Below, piece by piece: positions 1 to 9,291 of a stretch of DNA of 64,000 nt. Each line of letters begins with the position of its first letter. Position 1 is the first letter of the stretch. The translations under genes were made by a program, and so were the position numbers. A model generated the notes under the pieces. The model worked only from the letters and a program-made list of their open reading frames with translations. It was not told the DNA's origin and did no database searches. The stretch comes from Verrucomicrobiota bacterium (lineage in GTDB: Bacteria > Verrucomicrobiota > Verrucomicrobiia > CAIQCK01): contig JACRQF010000015.1 in the NCBI GenBank assembly GCA_016222825.1, forward strand, positions 520,698 through 584,697, written 5' to 3'.

Positions 1-115
1 GGAAGTCCTCGACCGCACGCCGAACGCGCAGGGCATCATGTTTACGACATGGCGGAACAAGTATGAGCTGCTCGCGCCCTTCGGCGACTTGGTGACGAAG
101 CGATCCAAGCCCTGA
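1..115 (+). CDS. C-terminal end of an unidentified protein
   Basis: The first 115 bases are open in one frame on the plus strand and end in TGA at 113-115. They encode about 37 residues, finishing with a stretch like GIMFTTWRNKYELLAPFGDL. A 'TTW..KY..L..F' ending is, as I recall, seen at the C-terminus of some bacterial glycosidase-like proteins of the GH20 type, but the piece is too short to assign. It converges on the GH2 gene with only 13 bases between the stop codons and no obvious terminator. The 5' part lies outside the window. Confidence 0.55.
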   Translation, partial: EVLDRTPNAQGIMFTTWRNKYELLAPFGDLVTKRSKP

Positions 116-128
116 CCGTCGTTTTGGT

Positions 129-2648
129 CTAGTGATACACGCGCATGTCCCAAAGCGAGTAGCCGAAGGGCGTGCCGCGCTGCGTGCCGTGGATGCGGAC
201 CCAGCGGGCTTGTGTTGGCGCGAAACGAATGACCTCGGCCTTGCCAGTGCCTTTGGAAGTGGTGTGGACGGTCTTCCAATTCTCGCCGTCGGCCGAGACT
301 TGAATTGAGTAGGTCTTTCCGAACGCGCCTTCCCACTGCAACTCGACGCGCGAGGTCATTTGCGGTGCGCCGAGGTCCACGGCGAGCCATTGCGGGTCGC
401 GGAACTCGCTCGACCAGCGCGTGTCGCCCTTGCCGTCCACGGCAAACTCGGCGCGGTAGGTCTGGCCGTCCTTGGTCAGCACCGACGACGCCTTCACAGG
501 CCGGCCCTCGGCGAGGTTGCGACGGGCCTCGCGTTCTTCCGGCGTCAGCACGGTGAAGTCGCGCAGGCTGCGCACATCGGACGCGCCTTTCTTCACCAAC
601 GCGGCTTCAAGCGTGTAGCGGCCCGGCTCGGAGGGAACGGCGAGGTTGAACGTCAGCCGCTTGTCGCCGAGCGCGGCGACTTCGCACGGCTGCGTCTGCT
701 CGGCGAGCGTCTTCGCGCCGCGCAGGAGACGGAACCGGACGTTGCCGGCCCATTTCTCGTAGAGGTCGTTGATGACGACGACAGAGAAGTCGCGTTTCTC
801 GCCGGGCGGCAGCTCGTCGCCCCAGAAGTCGAGCATGATGCCGGTTGGCGCGAAGCTGTCCGCCACATAGCGGCGGAAGTTCGGCTCGTAGGTCAGGTTC
901 TTCACGTTGATGAAGTGGTCGCTCGTCTGGCCGTCGTGACGTGAGTAGCCGAGGCCGCAGAAGTGCAGCACGCCCGCGCAGAGCCGCTTGCTGCGCCAGA
1001 ACTCGGTCTTTGCCGCCAGCGTCCGCGCGTAGTAGTGGAAGCGTTCGGCGACGGTGGCCTTTTCGCCGAGGAGCCGCTTGTAGATGTCCACCGTCAGCGT
1101 CGGCAGCGTGCCGTCGCGGTTGATCCACAGCCAGCCGTATTCGTTGATGAGATACGGCGGCCGGGCCGCGTCCTTTTTCTTCGGGCCGTTGTCGGGAATG
1201 CCGGTCTCGTTCGCGAGGTTGGCGAAAAAGCCTTTGCGGCCTGCCCGATACGGATGCGCCTCGGAGATGTCGCCGGGCATCTGCGGCACGCCCCAACCGT
1301 TGTCCCACGGCCGGTTCGACAGGTCGAGGCCGCGCGCCGCCATCAACGTCGCGGCGATGACGGCATCGTCGGTGGTCTCGTTCTGCGCGTCCCAGATGAC
1401 GACGCAGGGATGGTTCCAACGTTCGCGCATCCACTCGGTGAACTCGACGGCAAGGTGCTGCTGCGTGATCTCCTTCGGCCACGCATCCGGTCGCCCGCCA
1501 TACCAGATCGGGAACTCGTCCTGGATCATGATGCCTTCCTCGTCGGCGATCTCATACCAAAGCTCCGGCGGGAACCCGATGCAGTAGCGCAGCGAGTTCC
1601 AGTGCATTTCCTTGAACCGCCGGTGCAGCTTGCGCACCCACTCGCGGTCCCAGGGCAGCCCGCCGCGCGCCGCGTCCTCGAAGAACCGGTAGGTGCAGAC
1701 GTTGGAGCCGCGCAGGAAATACGGCCGGCCGTTGAGCACCGTGCGTCCGCTTGCAGCATCGGTCGTGAACGAGCGCAGCCCAAACCGCGTCCGCGACGTG
1801 TCGCCGCCGGTGTCCACGACCAGTTCGTAGAGGAACGGGTCCTCCGGCGACCACAGCCGCGCGTCGCGGATCGGAATGGTCATCTCCACTTTGTTCGTCG
1901 AACGCGCCTCCACCGACGCTTCGCCGGCGACGCGGCCCGACTTCGCCTCGCGCACGACGGCTTTCACCGACCCTGTCGCGGCGCTCGCCAGCTCGATGAC
2001 GGCGCGCACGGACTTCTTCGTCACGTCCGGCACGGTCTGCACGTTTACCACATGCGGCGTGCCGCACATAATCAGTTCCACCGAATCGTAGATGCCGGGA
2101 ATGTAGCGGCTTTTCTCGAAGTCCCAGCCCTCGGTCAGATACGGTGGCACCTGTGCGAGCGACGCGCCGACGCGGATGAGCAGTTCGTTCTGCCCGCCGT
2201 CGCTTTTCAGGAACGGCTTCACATCAAACCAACCAGGGGTCCAGTTCGGCCCGTGCTCGCCGACCGCCTTACCGTTGAGGATGACCTTCGTGCCGTAGCG
2301 CGCCTTGTTGATCTTCAGCCGCGCCACCTCCGGCAGCGCGCCTTTCAACTTGAACATCCGCCGATACCAGAACGCCTCGCGCTTCGGGTCGGCGGGCCGT
2401 TTCCGTTCCCGGCGCTCGGCTAGAGTTACCGTCGAGCCGGGCGACTCGAAGCGCGGCGCGGCCATGTCCACGAGGCCGGGCACGGGCGCGCGACGGTCGA
2501 ATTTCACCGGCGGCTGGTCCATCCCGCCCTCGGCGATCTCCCACTGGCCGTTGAGCGAGACGACCGTGCGCGCATCGGCGGCGAAGGTGATTGAGGTGGT
2601 GAACGCGACAATGGCGGCGAGAGCGATCCATATTCTCATGGTATTCAT
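129..2648 (-). CDS. Secreted glycoside hydrolase family 2 protein with C-terminal discoidin domain
   Basis: An exported GH2-type glycosidase (beta-galactosidase, glucuronidase or mannosidase class; substrate not assignable). Residues 1-24 form a signal peptide (MNTMRIWIALAAIVAF..). A jelly-roll sugar-binding domain (about 28-195) and an Ig-like domain (about 200-295) precede the TIM barrel. The barrel has the usual GH2 acid/base Asn-Glu in WDAQNETTD (E424) and a likely nucleophile in YLINEYGW (E503). Residues about 709-839 form an F5/8 type C (discoidin) carbohydrate-binding domain, including NLAEGRPVKASS and DGKGDTRWSSE. At 839 aa it has the normal length for this architecture. An alternative start exists at Met4; neither start has a clear Shine-Dalgarno. 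It is probably periplasmic or surface-exposed, acting on polysaccharide. The gene is transcribed divergently from carB. Confidence 0.9.
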   Translation of the reverse strand: MNTMRIWIALAAIVAFTTSITFAADARTVVSLNGQWEIAEGGMDQPPVKFDRRAPVPGLVDMAAPRFESPGSTVTLAERRERKRPADPKREAFWYRRMFKLKGALPEVARLKINKARYGTKVILNGKAVGEHGPNWTPGWFDVKPFLKSDGGQNELLIRVGASLAQVPPYLTEGWDFEKSRYIPGIYDSVELIMCGTPHVVNVQTVPDVTKKSVRAVIELASAATGSVKAVVREAKSGRVAGEASVEARSTNKVEMTIPIRDARLWSPEDPFLYELVVDTGGDTSRTRFGLRSFTTDAASGRTVLNGRPYFLRGSNVCTYRFFEDAARGGLPWDREWVRKLHRRFKEMHWNSLRYCIGFPPELWYEIADEEGIMIQDEFPIWYGGRPDAWPKEITQQHLAVEFTEWMRERWNHPCVVIWDAQNETTDDAVIAATLMAARGLDLSNRPWDNGWGVPQMPGDISEAHPYRAGRKGFFANLANETGIPDNGPKKKDAARPPYLINEYGWLWINRDGTLPTLTVDIYKRLLGEKATVAERFHYYARTLAAKTEFWRSKRLCAGVLHFCGLGYSRHDGQTSDHFINVKNLTYEPNFRRYVADSFAPTGIMLDFWGDELPPGEKRDFSVVVINDLYEKWAGNVRFRLLRGAKTLAEQTQPCEVAALGDKRLTFNLAVPSEPGRYTLEAALVKKGASDVRSLRDFTVLTPEEREARRNLAEGRPVKASSVLTKDGQTYRAEFAVDGKGDTRWSSEFRDPQWLAVDLGAPQMTSRVELQWEGAFGKTYSIQVSADGENWKTVHTTSKGTGKAEVIRFAPTQARWVRIHGTQRGTPFGYSLWDMRVYH

Positions 2649-2733
2649 GATTGTGGCAGCATAGTTAGCCGCGACAGCGGCCGCAACAACTTGCTTGACA
2701 GCACGCGCGATTCACGGAAACTGCGCGCTCACC

Positions 2734-2768
2734 TGATATCGTGAGCCGTCGCGCAACGTGATATCACG
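2734..2768. promoter_or_regulatory. Paired palindromic operator or hairpin upstream of carB
   Basis: In the 178-bp divergent region between the GH2 gene and carB there is a perfect 12-bp palindrome, CGTGATATCACG (2757-2768). The core TGATATC also occurs at 2734-2740, within TGATATCGTGA, 25 bp upstream. As RNA, 2734-2743 could pair with 2757-2766 (10 pairs, two of them G-U, 13-nt loop). It could be a repressor or activator operator or a 5'-UTR hairpin of carB, lying 58 bases before the ATG. No cognate regulator is identifiable here. Confidence 0.4.
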
Positions 2769-2826
2769 CTTGTCTGCGGCGGCCCGGTCCACGAGAGCGA
2801 TTGATTGACAACCAAGGAGCAACAAC

Positions 2827-5800
2827 ATGCCGAGGCGAAATGACGTTCACAAGGTGATGATTATCGGTTCCGGTCCCATCGTGATCGGGCAGGCTTGCGA
2901 GTTTGATTATTCCGGTTCCCAAGCGTGCAAGGCGCTCAAAGGACTTGGCTACAAGATCGTGTTGGTGAACTCCAACCCCGCCACGATCATGACAGATCCC
3001 GGCATGGCTGACGCGACCTACATCGAGCCGTTGAACCTCGCGTCCATGACCAAGATCATCGAGAAGGAGCGGCCCGATGCGTTGCTGCCGAACCTCGGCG
3101 GCCAGACCGGCCTCAATCTTTCCTCCGAACTGGCGAAGGCCGGCGTGCTGGAGAAATACGGCGTGAAGGTTATTGGCGTGAACATAGACGCCATTCAGCG
3201 CGGCGAGGACCGCATCGTGTTCAAGGAGACAATGCAGAAGCTCGGCATTCCCATGCCCGACAGCGACCCGGCCTATACGATTGAGGAAGCGGAGAAGATT
3301 GCCGCGCGTCTCGGCTATCCGGTGGTGGTGCGCCCCGCTTACACGATGGGCGGCACCGGCGGCGGCCTTGTCTATAACATCGAAGAACTGCGCACCGTCG
3401 CCAGCCGCGGTCTGGCGGCGAGCTTGATTCACCAGATTTTGATCGAGGAGTCGGTGCTCGGCTGGGAGGAACTGGAGCTGGAGGTCGTTCGCGACGCCAA
3501 GAACCAGATGATCACCGTCTGCTTCATCGAGAACGTGGACGCGATGGGCGTGCATACGGGCGATTCGTATTGCGTCGCGCCGATGCTGACGATCTCGCCG
3601 GAGTTGCAGAAGAAGCTGCAGGACTACTCCTATCGCGTCGTCGAGGCCATCCAGGTCATCGGCGGCACCAACATTCAGTTCGCGCACGATCCGAAGACCG
3701 GCCGCGTGGTCATCATCGAGATCAACCCGCGCACTTCGCGCTCGTCGGCGCTCGCGTCGAAGGCGACCGGCTTCCCCATCGCGCTCATTTCCTCCAAGCT
3801 CGCCGCCGGGCTGACGATGGACGAAATCCCCTACTGGAAGGAAGGAACACTGGAGAAATACAAGCCCTCCGGCGATTACGTGGTCGTCAAGTTCTCGCGT
3901 TGGGCGTTCGAGAAGTTCAAGGACGCCGAGGACAAGCTCGGCACCCAGATGCGCGCCGTTGGCGAAGTGATGAGCATCGGCAAGAACTACAAGGAGGCGT
4001 TCCAGAAATCCATCCGGTCGCTGGAGAACGGCCGGCACGGGCTGGGCTTCGCGAAGGACTTCAACAAACGCTCGCTGGAAGAGTTGATGGCGATGCTCAA
4101 CCAGCCGAGCAGCGAGCGACAGTTCATCATGTATGAGGCGCTTCGGAAGGGCGCGAAGGTGGAGGAATTGCACGCAAAGACCTACATCAAGGCGTGGTTC
4201 ATCCAGCAGATGAAGGAGCTGGTCGAACTGGAAGAGAAGCTCCTCGCGTTCAAGGGCAAGCAGGTGCCGGACGACCTGTTTGTGCAGGCGAAGAAGGACG
4301 GTTTCGCCGACCGCTATCTCTCGAAGATCCTCGGTATCAAGGAAGACGAGATTCGCGCGCGCCGGCTGAAGCTCGGCCTCGCCGAAGCGTGGGACGCGGT
4401 GCCGGTCAGTGGTGTCGAGGACGCGGCCTACTACTACTCGACCTACAACGCGCCCGACAAGACCACCTCATCCGGCGGACGGAAGGTCCTCGTGCTCGGC
4501 GGCGGCCCGAATCGCATCGGCCAGGGCATCGAGTTTGATTATTGTTGTGTCCACGCCGCGTTCGCGCTCCGCGACGAGGGCTACGAGGCGAACATGATCA
4601 ACTGCAACCCGGAGACCGTCTCGACCGACTACGACACCTCCAGCAAGCTCTATTTCGAGCCGCTGACGGTCGAGGATGTGCTCAGCATCTACGGGAAGGA
4701 GAAACCCATCGGCGCCATTGTGCAGTTTGGCGGACAGACGCCGCTGAACCTCGCCAACCAACTCGCGGCGGCGGGCGTGAACGTCCTCGGCACATCGCCT
4801 GATACGATTGACCTCGCTGAGGATCGCGACCGGTTCCGCAAGATGATGGAGAAGCTCAACATTCCGATGCCGGAGTCGGGCATGGCCAGTAACCTCGAAG
4901 AAGCGGTCGCGGTGGCCAATCGCGTCGGCTACCCGCTGATGGTGCGGCCGTCGTTCGTGCTTGGCGGACGCGGCATGGAAATCGTTTATGACGAAGAGAC
5001 GCTCAAGCGTTACGTCGCCGCCGCCGTGGACGTGACGCCCGACCGGCCGATCCTGATAGACAAGTTCCTGGAGAACGCGCTGGAGTGCGAAGCCGACGCG
5101 CTGGCCGACGGCACTGAGGTGTTCATTCCGGCTGTTATGGAACACATCGAGCAGGCCGGCATCCACTCCGGCGATTCAGCGTGTGTGATCCCGCCCATCA
5201 GCATCCCGCAAAAGCACCTCCAGACCATCTGTGACTACACCCGCAAGATCGCAAAGGAATTGCACGTCATCGGGTTGATGAACATGCAGTATGCGATCTG
5301 CAATGACAAAGTCTATTGCCTCGAAGCCAACCCGCGCGCGTCCCGCACCGTGCCGCTGGTCTCGAAGGTCTGCAACATTTCCATGGCGCGCATCGCCACG
5401 CAGCTCATGCTCGGCAAGAAACTGCGCGACCTCAACCTCCAGCAGAAGCGCATCCCGCACTTCGGCGTGAAAGAGGCGGTCCTGCCGTTCAGCATGTTCC
5501 CGGAAGTGGACCCGGTGCTCGGCCCGGAGATGCGCTCGACCGGCGAAGTGCTCGGCATGGCCGATTCGTTCGGCATGGCCTTCTTCAAGGCCGAGGAAGC
5601 CGCAACGCCTCCGCTGCCGTCCTCCGGCGCTGTGCTGATCACCGTCAACGAACGCGACAAAACCGCCGCGTGCGAAGTCGCCGCCGAGTTCAACAAACTC
5701 GGCTTCAAGGTGCTCGCGACCAACGGCACGCATCTGCGATTCGCAGAGCGTGGCGTCAGGTCGGAGAAGATCAACAAGACCAACGAAGGCCGGCCAGATA

Positions 5801-6042
5801 TTGTGGACGCGATCAAGAACGGCGACATCCAACTCATCATCAACACGCCCGCCGGCAAGAACAGTCAGGTTGACGATTCCTACATCCGCAAGAACGCCAT
5901 CAAGCACAAGGTTCCTTACGTGACAACGCTTGCGGCCGCGCTCGCCGCCGCCAAGGGAATCGGCGCCCTACAGAAGGGCCGCGCCGAGGTGAAGTCGTTG
6001 CAGGCGTATCATCAGGACGTGCAGAACGCGCCGCTGGTGTAG
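2827..6042 (+). CDS. carB: Carbamoyl-phosphate synthase large subunit
   Basis: Synthetase subunit that makes carbamoyl phosphate from bicarbonate, ATP and the ammonia delivered by CarA, feeding pyrimidine and arginine synthesis in the cytoplasm. The 1071-aa length matches the family. Two homologous ATP-grasp halves are visible: residues about 1-400 (start IIGSGPIVIGQACEFDYSG, NPATIMTD, NLGGQTGLN) and about 550-935 (LGGGPNRIGQGIEFDYC, NPETVSTDYDTS, QFGGQTPLNL). A C-terminal MGS-like allosteric domain (about 940-1071) binds regulators in homologues. An AAGGAG Shine-Dalgarno at 2813-2818 supports the chosen ATG. carA is not adjacent. The gene is followed 35 bp later by a DUF1846 gene on the same strand, with which it may be co-transcribed. 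Confidence 0.98.
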   Translation: MPRRNDVHKVMIIGSGPIVIGQACEFDYSGSQACKALKGLGYKIVLVNSNPATIMTDPGMADATYIEPLNLASMTKIIEKERPDALLPNLGGQTGLNLSSELAKAGVLEKYGVKVIGVNIDAIQRGEDRIVFKETMQKLGIPMPDSDPAYTIEEAEKIAARLGYPVVVRPAYTMGGTGGGLVYNIEELRTVASRGLAASLIHQILIEESVLGWEELELEVVRDAKNQMITVCFIENVDAMGVHTGDSYCVAPMLTISPELQKKLQDYSYRVVEAIQVIGGTNIQFAHDPKTGRVVIIEINPRTSRSSALASKATGFPIALISSKLAAGLTMDEIPYWKEGTLEKYKPSGDYVVVKFSRWAFEKFKDAEDKLGTQMRAVGEVMSIGKNYKEAFQKSIRSLENGRHGLGFAKDFNKRSLEELMAMLNQPSSERQFIMYEALRKGAKVEELHAKTYIKAWFIQQMKELVELEEKLLAFKGKQVPDDLFVQAKKDGFADRYLSKILGIKEDEIRARRLKLGLAEAWDAVPVSGVEDAAYYYSTYNAPDKTTSSGGRKVLVLGGGPNRIGQGIEFDYCCVHAAFALRDEGYEANMINCNPETVSTDYDTSSKLYFEPLTVEDVLSIYGKEKPIGAIVQFGGQTPLNLANQLAAAGVNVLGTSPDTIDLAEDRDRFRKMMEKLNIPMPESGMASNLEEAVAVANRVGYPLMVRPSFVLGGRGMEIVYDEETLKRYVAAAVDVTPDRPILIDKFLENALECEADALADGTEVFIPAVMEHIEQAGIHSGDSACVIPPISIPQKHLQTICDYTRKIAKELHVIGLMNMQYAICNDKVYCLEANPRASRTVPLVSKVCNISMARIATQLMLGKKLRDLNLQQKRIPHFGVKEAVLPFSMFPEVDPVLGPEMRSTGEVLGMADSFGMAFFKAEEAATPPLPSSGAVLITVNERDKTAACEVAAEFNKLGFKVLATNGTHLRFAERGVRSEKINKTNEGRPDIVDAIKNGDIQLIINTPAGKNSQVDDSYIRKNAIKHKVPYVTTLAAALAAAKGIGALQKGRAEVKSLQAYHQDVQNAPLV

Positions 6043-6077
6043 AGCGTGAGCGGGCAAATCACGACGGCTTCAAGCGT

Positions 6078-7595
6078 ATGACCAAGAAAACTGGTTTCGA
6101 CAACGAGAAGTATCTCGCCGAGCAGACGGCGGCGATTCTGGAACGGGCCAAGAAATCCGACAATAAGCTCTACCTGGAGTTTGGCGGCAAGATCGTCTTC
6201 GACTACCACGCCTCGCGCGTGCTGCCGGGATTCGACCCGAACGTCAAGATGCGGCTGCTCCAGCATCTCAAGGACCGCGCCGACATCATCCTCTGCATCT
6301 ACGCCGGCGACATCGAGCGCAAGAAGGTGCGCGCCGACTTCGGCATCACCTACGACGTGGACGCAATGAAGTTGATTGACGACCTGCGCGCGTGGGGCAT
6401 CGCAGTTACCGGCGTCGTCATCACGCGCTTCCAGAACCAGTCTGCGGCCACCATCTTCAAGAACAAGCTTGAGCGCCGTGGCGTGCCAGTGTTCCTGCAC
6501 TACCCGATCCGAGGCTATCCCACCGACGTGGACGGCATTGCGAGCGAAGAGGGCTACGGTCGGAACGACTACATCCCGACGACCAAGCCGCTCGTGGTGG
6601 TCACGGGGCCGGGGCCCGGCAGCGGCAAGCTCTCGACATGCCTGTCGCAGCTTTATCACGACCACAAACGCGGCATCAATTCCGGCTACGCCAAGTTCGA
6701 GACGTTCCCGATCTGGAACCTGCCCCTGAAGCACCCGGTCAACGTCGCCTACGAGGCCGCGACGGTGGACATCAAGGACTTCAACCTCATTGACCCGCAC
6801 CACATGGAGGCCTACGGCACGACGGCGATCAACTACAACCGCGATGTAGAGTTGTTCCCGGTGCTCAAACGGCTTCTGGAGCGAATCACCGGCGCGAAGT
6901 CGCCCTACAACTCGCCGACCGACATGGGCGTCAATAAGGCCGGCTTCGGCATTGTGGACGACGCGGTCGTGCGCGAGGCTGCCCGACAGGAGATCATCCG
7001 CCGTTATTTCCGCTACCACTGCGAATACGCAATGGGCTTCGCCGACAAAGACTCGACCCAGCGCATCGCGATGATCATGGAAGAAGTTGGCGCCAAGCCG
7101 GAGGACCGTCCGACGGTCAACGCGGCGCGGAAAGCGGCGCAGGAAGCCGAGACAGGCGGCAAAGGCAATGAGGGCGTCTTCTGTGGCGCGGCCCTCGAAC
7201 TGCGCGACAGCGAAATCATCACCGGCAGCAACTCGCCACTGATGCATGCCGCCTCCGGCCTCATTCTCAACACCGTCAAAAAGCTTGCTGAGATCCCGCG
7301 CAAGATGCCGCTGCTTCCGCCCAGCGTCGTCGAGTCCATCGCCAACCTGAAAAAGCACATCCTCAACGCGCGCACCCTCAGCCTGGACCTCGACGAGACT
7401 CTCATCGCGCTCAGCATCAGTGCCGGCCACAACCCGGCCGCGCAGATGGCGATGGAGAAGTTAAAGGAGCTCCAGGGATGCGAAGTTCACATGACGCACA
7501 TGCCGACGCCCGGCGACGAGGCCGGCTTGCGTCGGCTGGGTGTCAACCTCACCAGCGAGCCGAACTTCGCGACGAAGAACCTGTTTGAGTCTTAG
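6078..7595 (+). CDS. DUF1846 family protein
   Basis: A 505-aa cytoplasmic protein matching the DUF1846 family from end to end (typical length about 490-505 aa). It opens MTKKTGFDNEKYLAEQTAAI and carries the conserved KLYLEFGGKIVFDYHASRVL near residue 40 and NSPTDMGVNKAGF further on. A P-loop-like GPGPGSGKLSTCLSQ (about residues 178-192) suggests nucleotide or phosphate binding. To my knowledge the biochemical role of the family is not established. It contains no signal peptide or membrane segment. It lies 35 bp after carB in the same direction and converges on the next gene with only 3 bp between the stop codons. No clear Shine-Dalgarno precedes the ATG. Confidence 0.9.
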   Translation: MTKKTGFDNEKYLAEQTAAILERAKKSDNKLYLEFGGKIVFDYHASRVLPGFDPNVKMRLLQHLKDRADIILCIYAGDIERKKVRADFGITYDVDAMKLIDDLRAWGIAVTGVVITRFQNQSAATIFKNKLERRGVPVFLHYPIRGYPTDVDGIASEEGYGRNDYIPTTKPLVVVTGPGPGSGKLSTCLSQLYHDHKRGINSGYAKFETFPIWNLPLKHPVNVAYEAATVDIKDFNLIDPHHMEAYGTTAINYNRDVELFPVLKRLLERITGAKSPYNSPTDMGVNKAGFGIVDDAVVREAARQEIIRRYFRYHCEYAMGFADKDSTQRIAMIMEEVGAKPEDRPTVNAARKAAQEAETGGKGNEGVFCGAALELRDSEIITGSNSPLMHAASGLILNTVKKLAEIPRKMPLLPPSVVESIANLKKHILNARTLSLDLDETLIALSISAGHNPAAQMAMEKLKELQGCEVHMTHMPTPGDEAGLRRLGVNLTSEPNFATKNLFES

Positions 7596-7598
7596 GAG

Positions 7599-9185
7599 TT
7601 ACGGCTGCTCCAGCTTCTGCTGGACGTAGTAGTCCTTCAACCAATCCAGCGACGGACAGAGGTCGCGCACGGCTTTCTCGGCCGTGTCCGCCCAGCGCAC
7701 GATTTTCTCGTAGTGGCTGGCGTGATAGCGGTAGACGACCTGGTGGCCGTTGGCGATGACGTCGGGCTTCACGCGCAACACCAGCCGCGCGCTGTTGCGG
7801 AAGGCGTCGAACCGGGAGTTGTTGAACGCGCAGAAGCCGCCCGTGCCGTTCCAACGCGACGGCGACTGGTAGCTGTCACCGCTGAAGAACACGCGCCGAC
7901 CATCCACCGTTGCCATGAACGCGCAGTGCCATCGCGTCTGCGCCGGCATCGGCCAGATGTCAAAACGGTATTCGTTCCATGTGGACTCGCCCGTCTCCGG
8001 CAACACGCGGTCGGCCTTGATCGGCGCGGCGGGCAGGTAGGGCAGGTCGAATCTGTCGGAGTTGCCGAGGATTTCCGCCAGCCACGGATGCATCCACACT
8101 TCGGCACCGTGTTTCTGCTTCATCGCCGGATAACCGTCGGTGTGGTCGTAGTGGAAGTGCGACGCAATCGTAGCCGTCACGCGCTTGACGCCCGCCACCG
8201 GCAGCAACGCTTCGAGGTCGGGCAGGCTCGATATCTGCGGGTCCACGACGAAACCTTCGCCGGTCTTCGAAACGAGCAGGAAGCTGTTGCCGCCGAACTG
8301 ATAGAGATGCGGCGAGACGCGCCGCGCGTTGAGACCCGGCAACGGCTCCAGCGGGAGGTAATCGTCCGGCTCGCCTTCGCAAACGGAGCCTTTGGCGCGA
8401 ATGAGGGCCATCAGGCGCGTCCGGGCCAGCTTCACGCAATCGCTCGCGCCGCGCGCGACGACCGGCCCGTGCGACGGACAGAGCATATCTATGTGGCAGT
8501 AGCTAAGCCGCTCCAATCCATACCATGCCTGAAGCGCGCCGCTCGGCGTCCAATGGTCCCATTCGAGGTGAAACGGCTGCCAGACCTTGCCACCCGCGTG
8601 GACGGCGTCGCCGCAGAAGAAGACGTTCTTGCCCTGCCACGTCACCATGATTGTCAGCGCGCCGGCGGAGTGGCCGGGCGTCGGCAGGAACCGAATGCGA
8701 TGCCGTCCCCAAAACACATCAGCGCCCTCGGCGAGTTTGCACTGCATGTTAGTCAGACCGCGCGGCAACACGCTGAAACTCGTCGGGTAGCCGCTCGGCC
8801 GCGCGGTGCGCCGTTTCCAGTAAGCCTTCACGCCGTCTGGCGACAGGAAGCCCGCCTCGCCCGATGGCGCACGTAGCTCGGCGTTGCCTGTGTAACTCAG
8901 CAATCCTTCGCACTGATCCCGGTGATGATGGGTGAGCAGGACGTAGTCGAGTTGCTTGACGCCGAGGGAGTCAAGCGCGCCGGTCCAGTCGCGGCTGCCG
9001 AAGTCTATCGCCACCGCGCGGTCGCCGTCGCGCAGCACATAGACGTTGCAGGTGTCGCGGAGCAGGTAGAGGTCGGGCAGAAGCTGCTCGAACTGCGCGT
9101 TCATTGCGGCGGCAGGCACTGGGCACAGCGAAACGATGAAGACGGCGGCTGCGATTGCCAATGATGCTCTCTTGTTCTTCTTCAT
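7599..9185 (-). CDS. Exported tandem metallo-beta-lactamase-fold hydrolase
   Basis: A 528-aa protein with a signal peptide (residues 1-27, ending PVPAAA) followed by two metallo-beta-lactamase-like units. The N-terminal unit has HHHRDQ at 86-91, where the canonical motif is HxHxDH, plus PTPGHSAG near 169 and FCGDAVHAGG near 190. The C-terminal unit has the intact motif HFHYDH at 343-348 and FSGDSYQS further on. So one site looks complete and the other has Gln in place of the final His. The family includes thiolesterases, lactonases and phosphodiesterases; the substrate cannot be told from sequence. It lies 106 bp downstream of, and on the same strand as, the isomerase-like gene, so the two may be co-transcribed. 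Confidence 0.85.
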   Translation of the reverse strand: MKKNKRASLAIAAAVFIVSLCPVPAAAMNAQFEQLLPDLYLLRDTCNVYVLRDGDRAVAIDFGSRDWTGALDSLGVKQLDYVLLTHHHRDQCEGLLSYTGNAELRAPSGEAGFLSPDGVKAYWKRRTARPSGYPTSFSVLPRGLTNMQCKLAEGADVFWGRHRIRFLPTPGHSAGALTIMVTWQGKNVFFCGDAVHAGGKVWQPFHLEWDHWTPSGALQAWYGLERLSYCHIDMLCPSHGPVVARGASDCVKLARTRLMALIRAKGSVCEGEPDDYLPLEPLPGLNARRVSPHLYQFGGNSFLLVSKTGEGFVVDPQISSLPDLEALLPVAGVKRVTATIASHFHYDHTDGYPAMKQKHGAEVWMHPWLAEILGNSDRFDLPYLPAAPIKADRVLPETGESTWNEYRFDIWPMPAQTRWHCAFMATVDGRRVFFSGDSYQSPSRWNGTGGFCAFNNSRFDAFRNSARLVLRVKPDVIANGHQVVYRYHASHYEKIVRWADTAEKAVRDLCPSLDWLKDYYVQQKLEQP

Positions 9186-9238
9186 AGTTCTTCAGATGGC
9201 TGCCGCAATCCGCGCCCACTGCTTTGCGGATAGTTCTT

Positions 9239-9275
9239 GGGCAAAATCATGATTTTGCCAGCCATGATTTTGCCC
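9239..9275. repeat. Nested palindromic hairpin element
   Basis: This intergenic element contains a perfect 20-bp palindrome, GGCAAAATCATGATTTTGCC (9240-9259), inside a larger inverted repeat: GGGCAAAATCATG at 9239-9251 pairs exactly with 9263-9275 across an 11-nt loop. The two foldings are mutually exclusive. No T-run follows on either strand, so it is a REP-like or transcript-stabilising hairpin rather than a standard intrinsic terminator. It sits between the isomerase-like and metallo-hydrolase genes. Confidence 0.7.
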
Positions 9276-9291
9276 TCTGGACGGCCGCTCG

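Noticed and set aside
963..2423. Long plus-strand open frame opposite the GH2 gene
   Set aside because: Arg/Ala/His-rich product with no motif; it is the antisense shadow of a GC-rich gene with clear signal peptide, catalytic and discoidin regions.
2695..2723. TTGACA as a -35 element for carB
   Set aside because: At the proper spacing the -10 region is not AT-rich (AAACTG), so the promoter call is unsupported.
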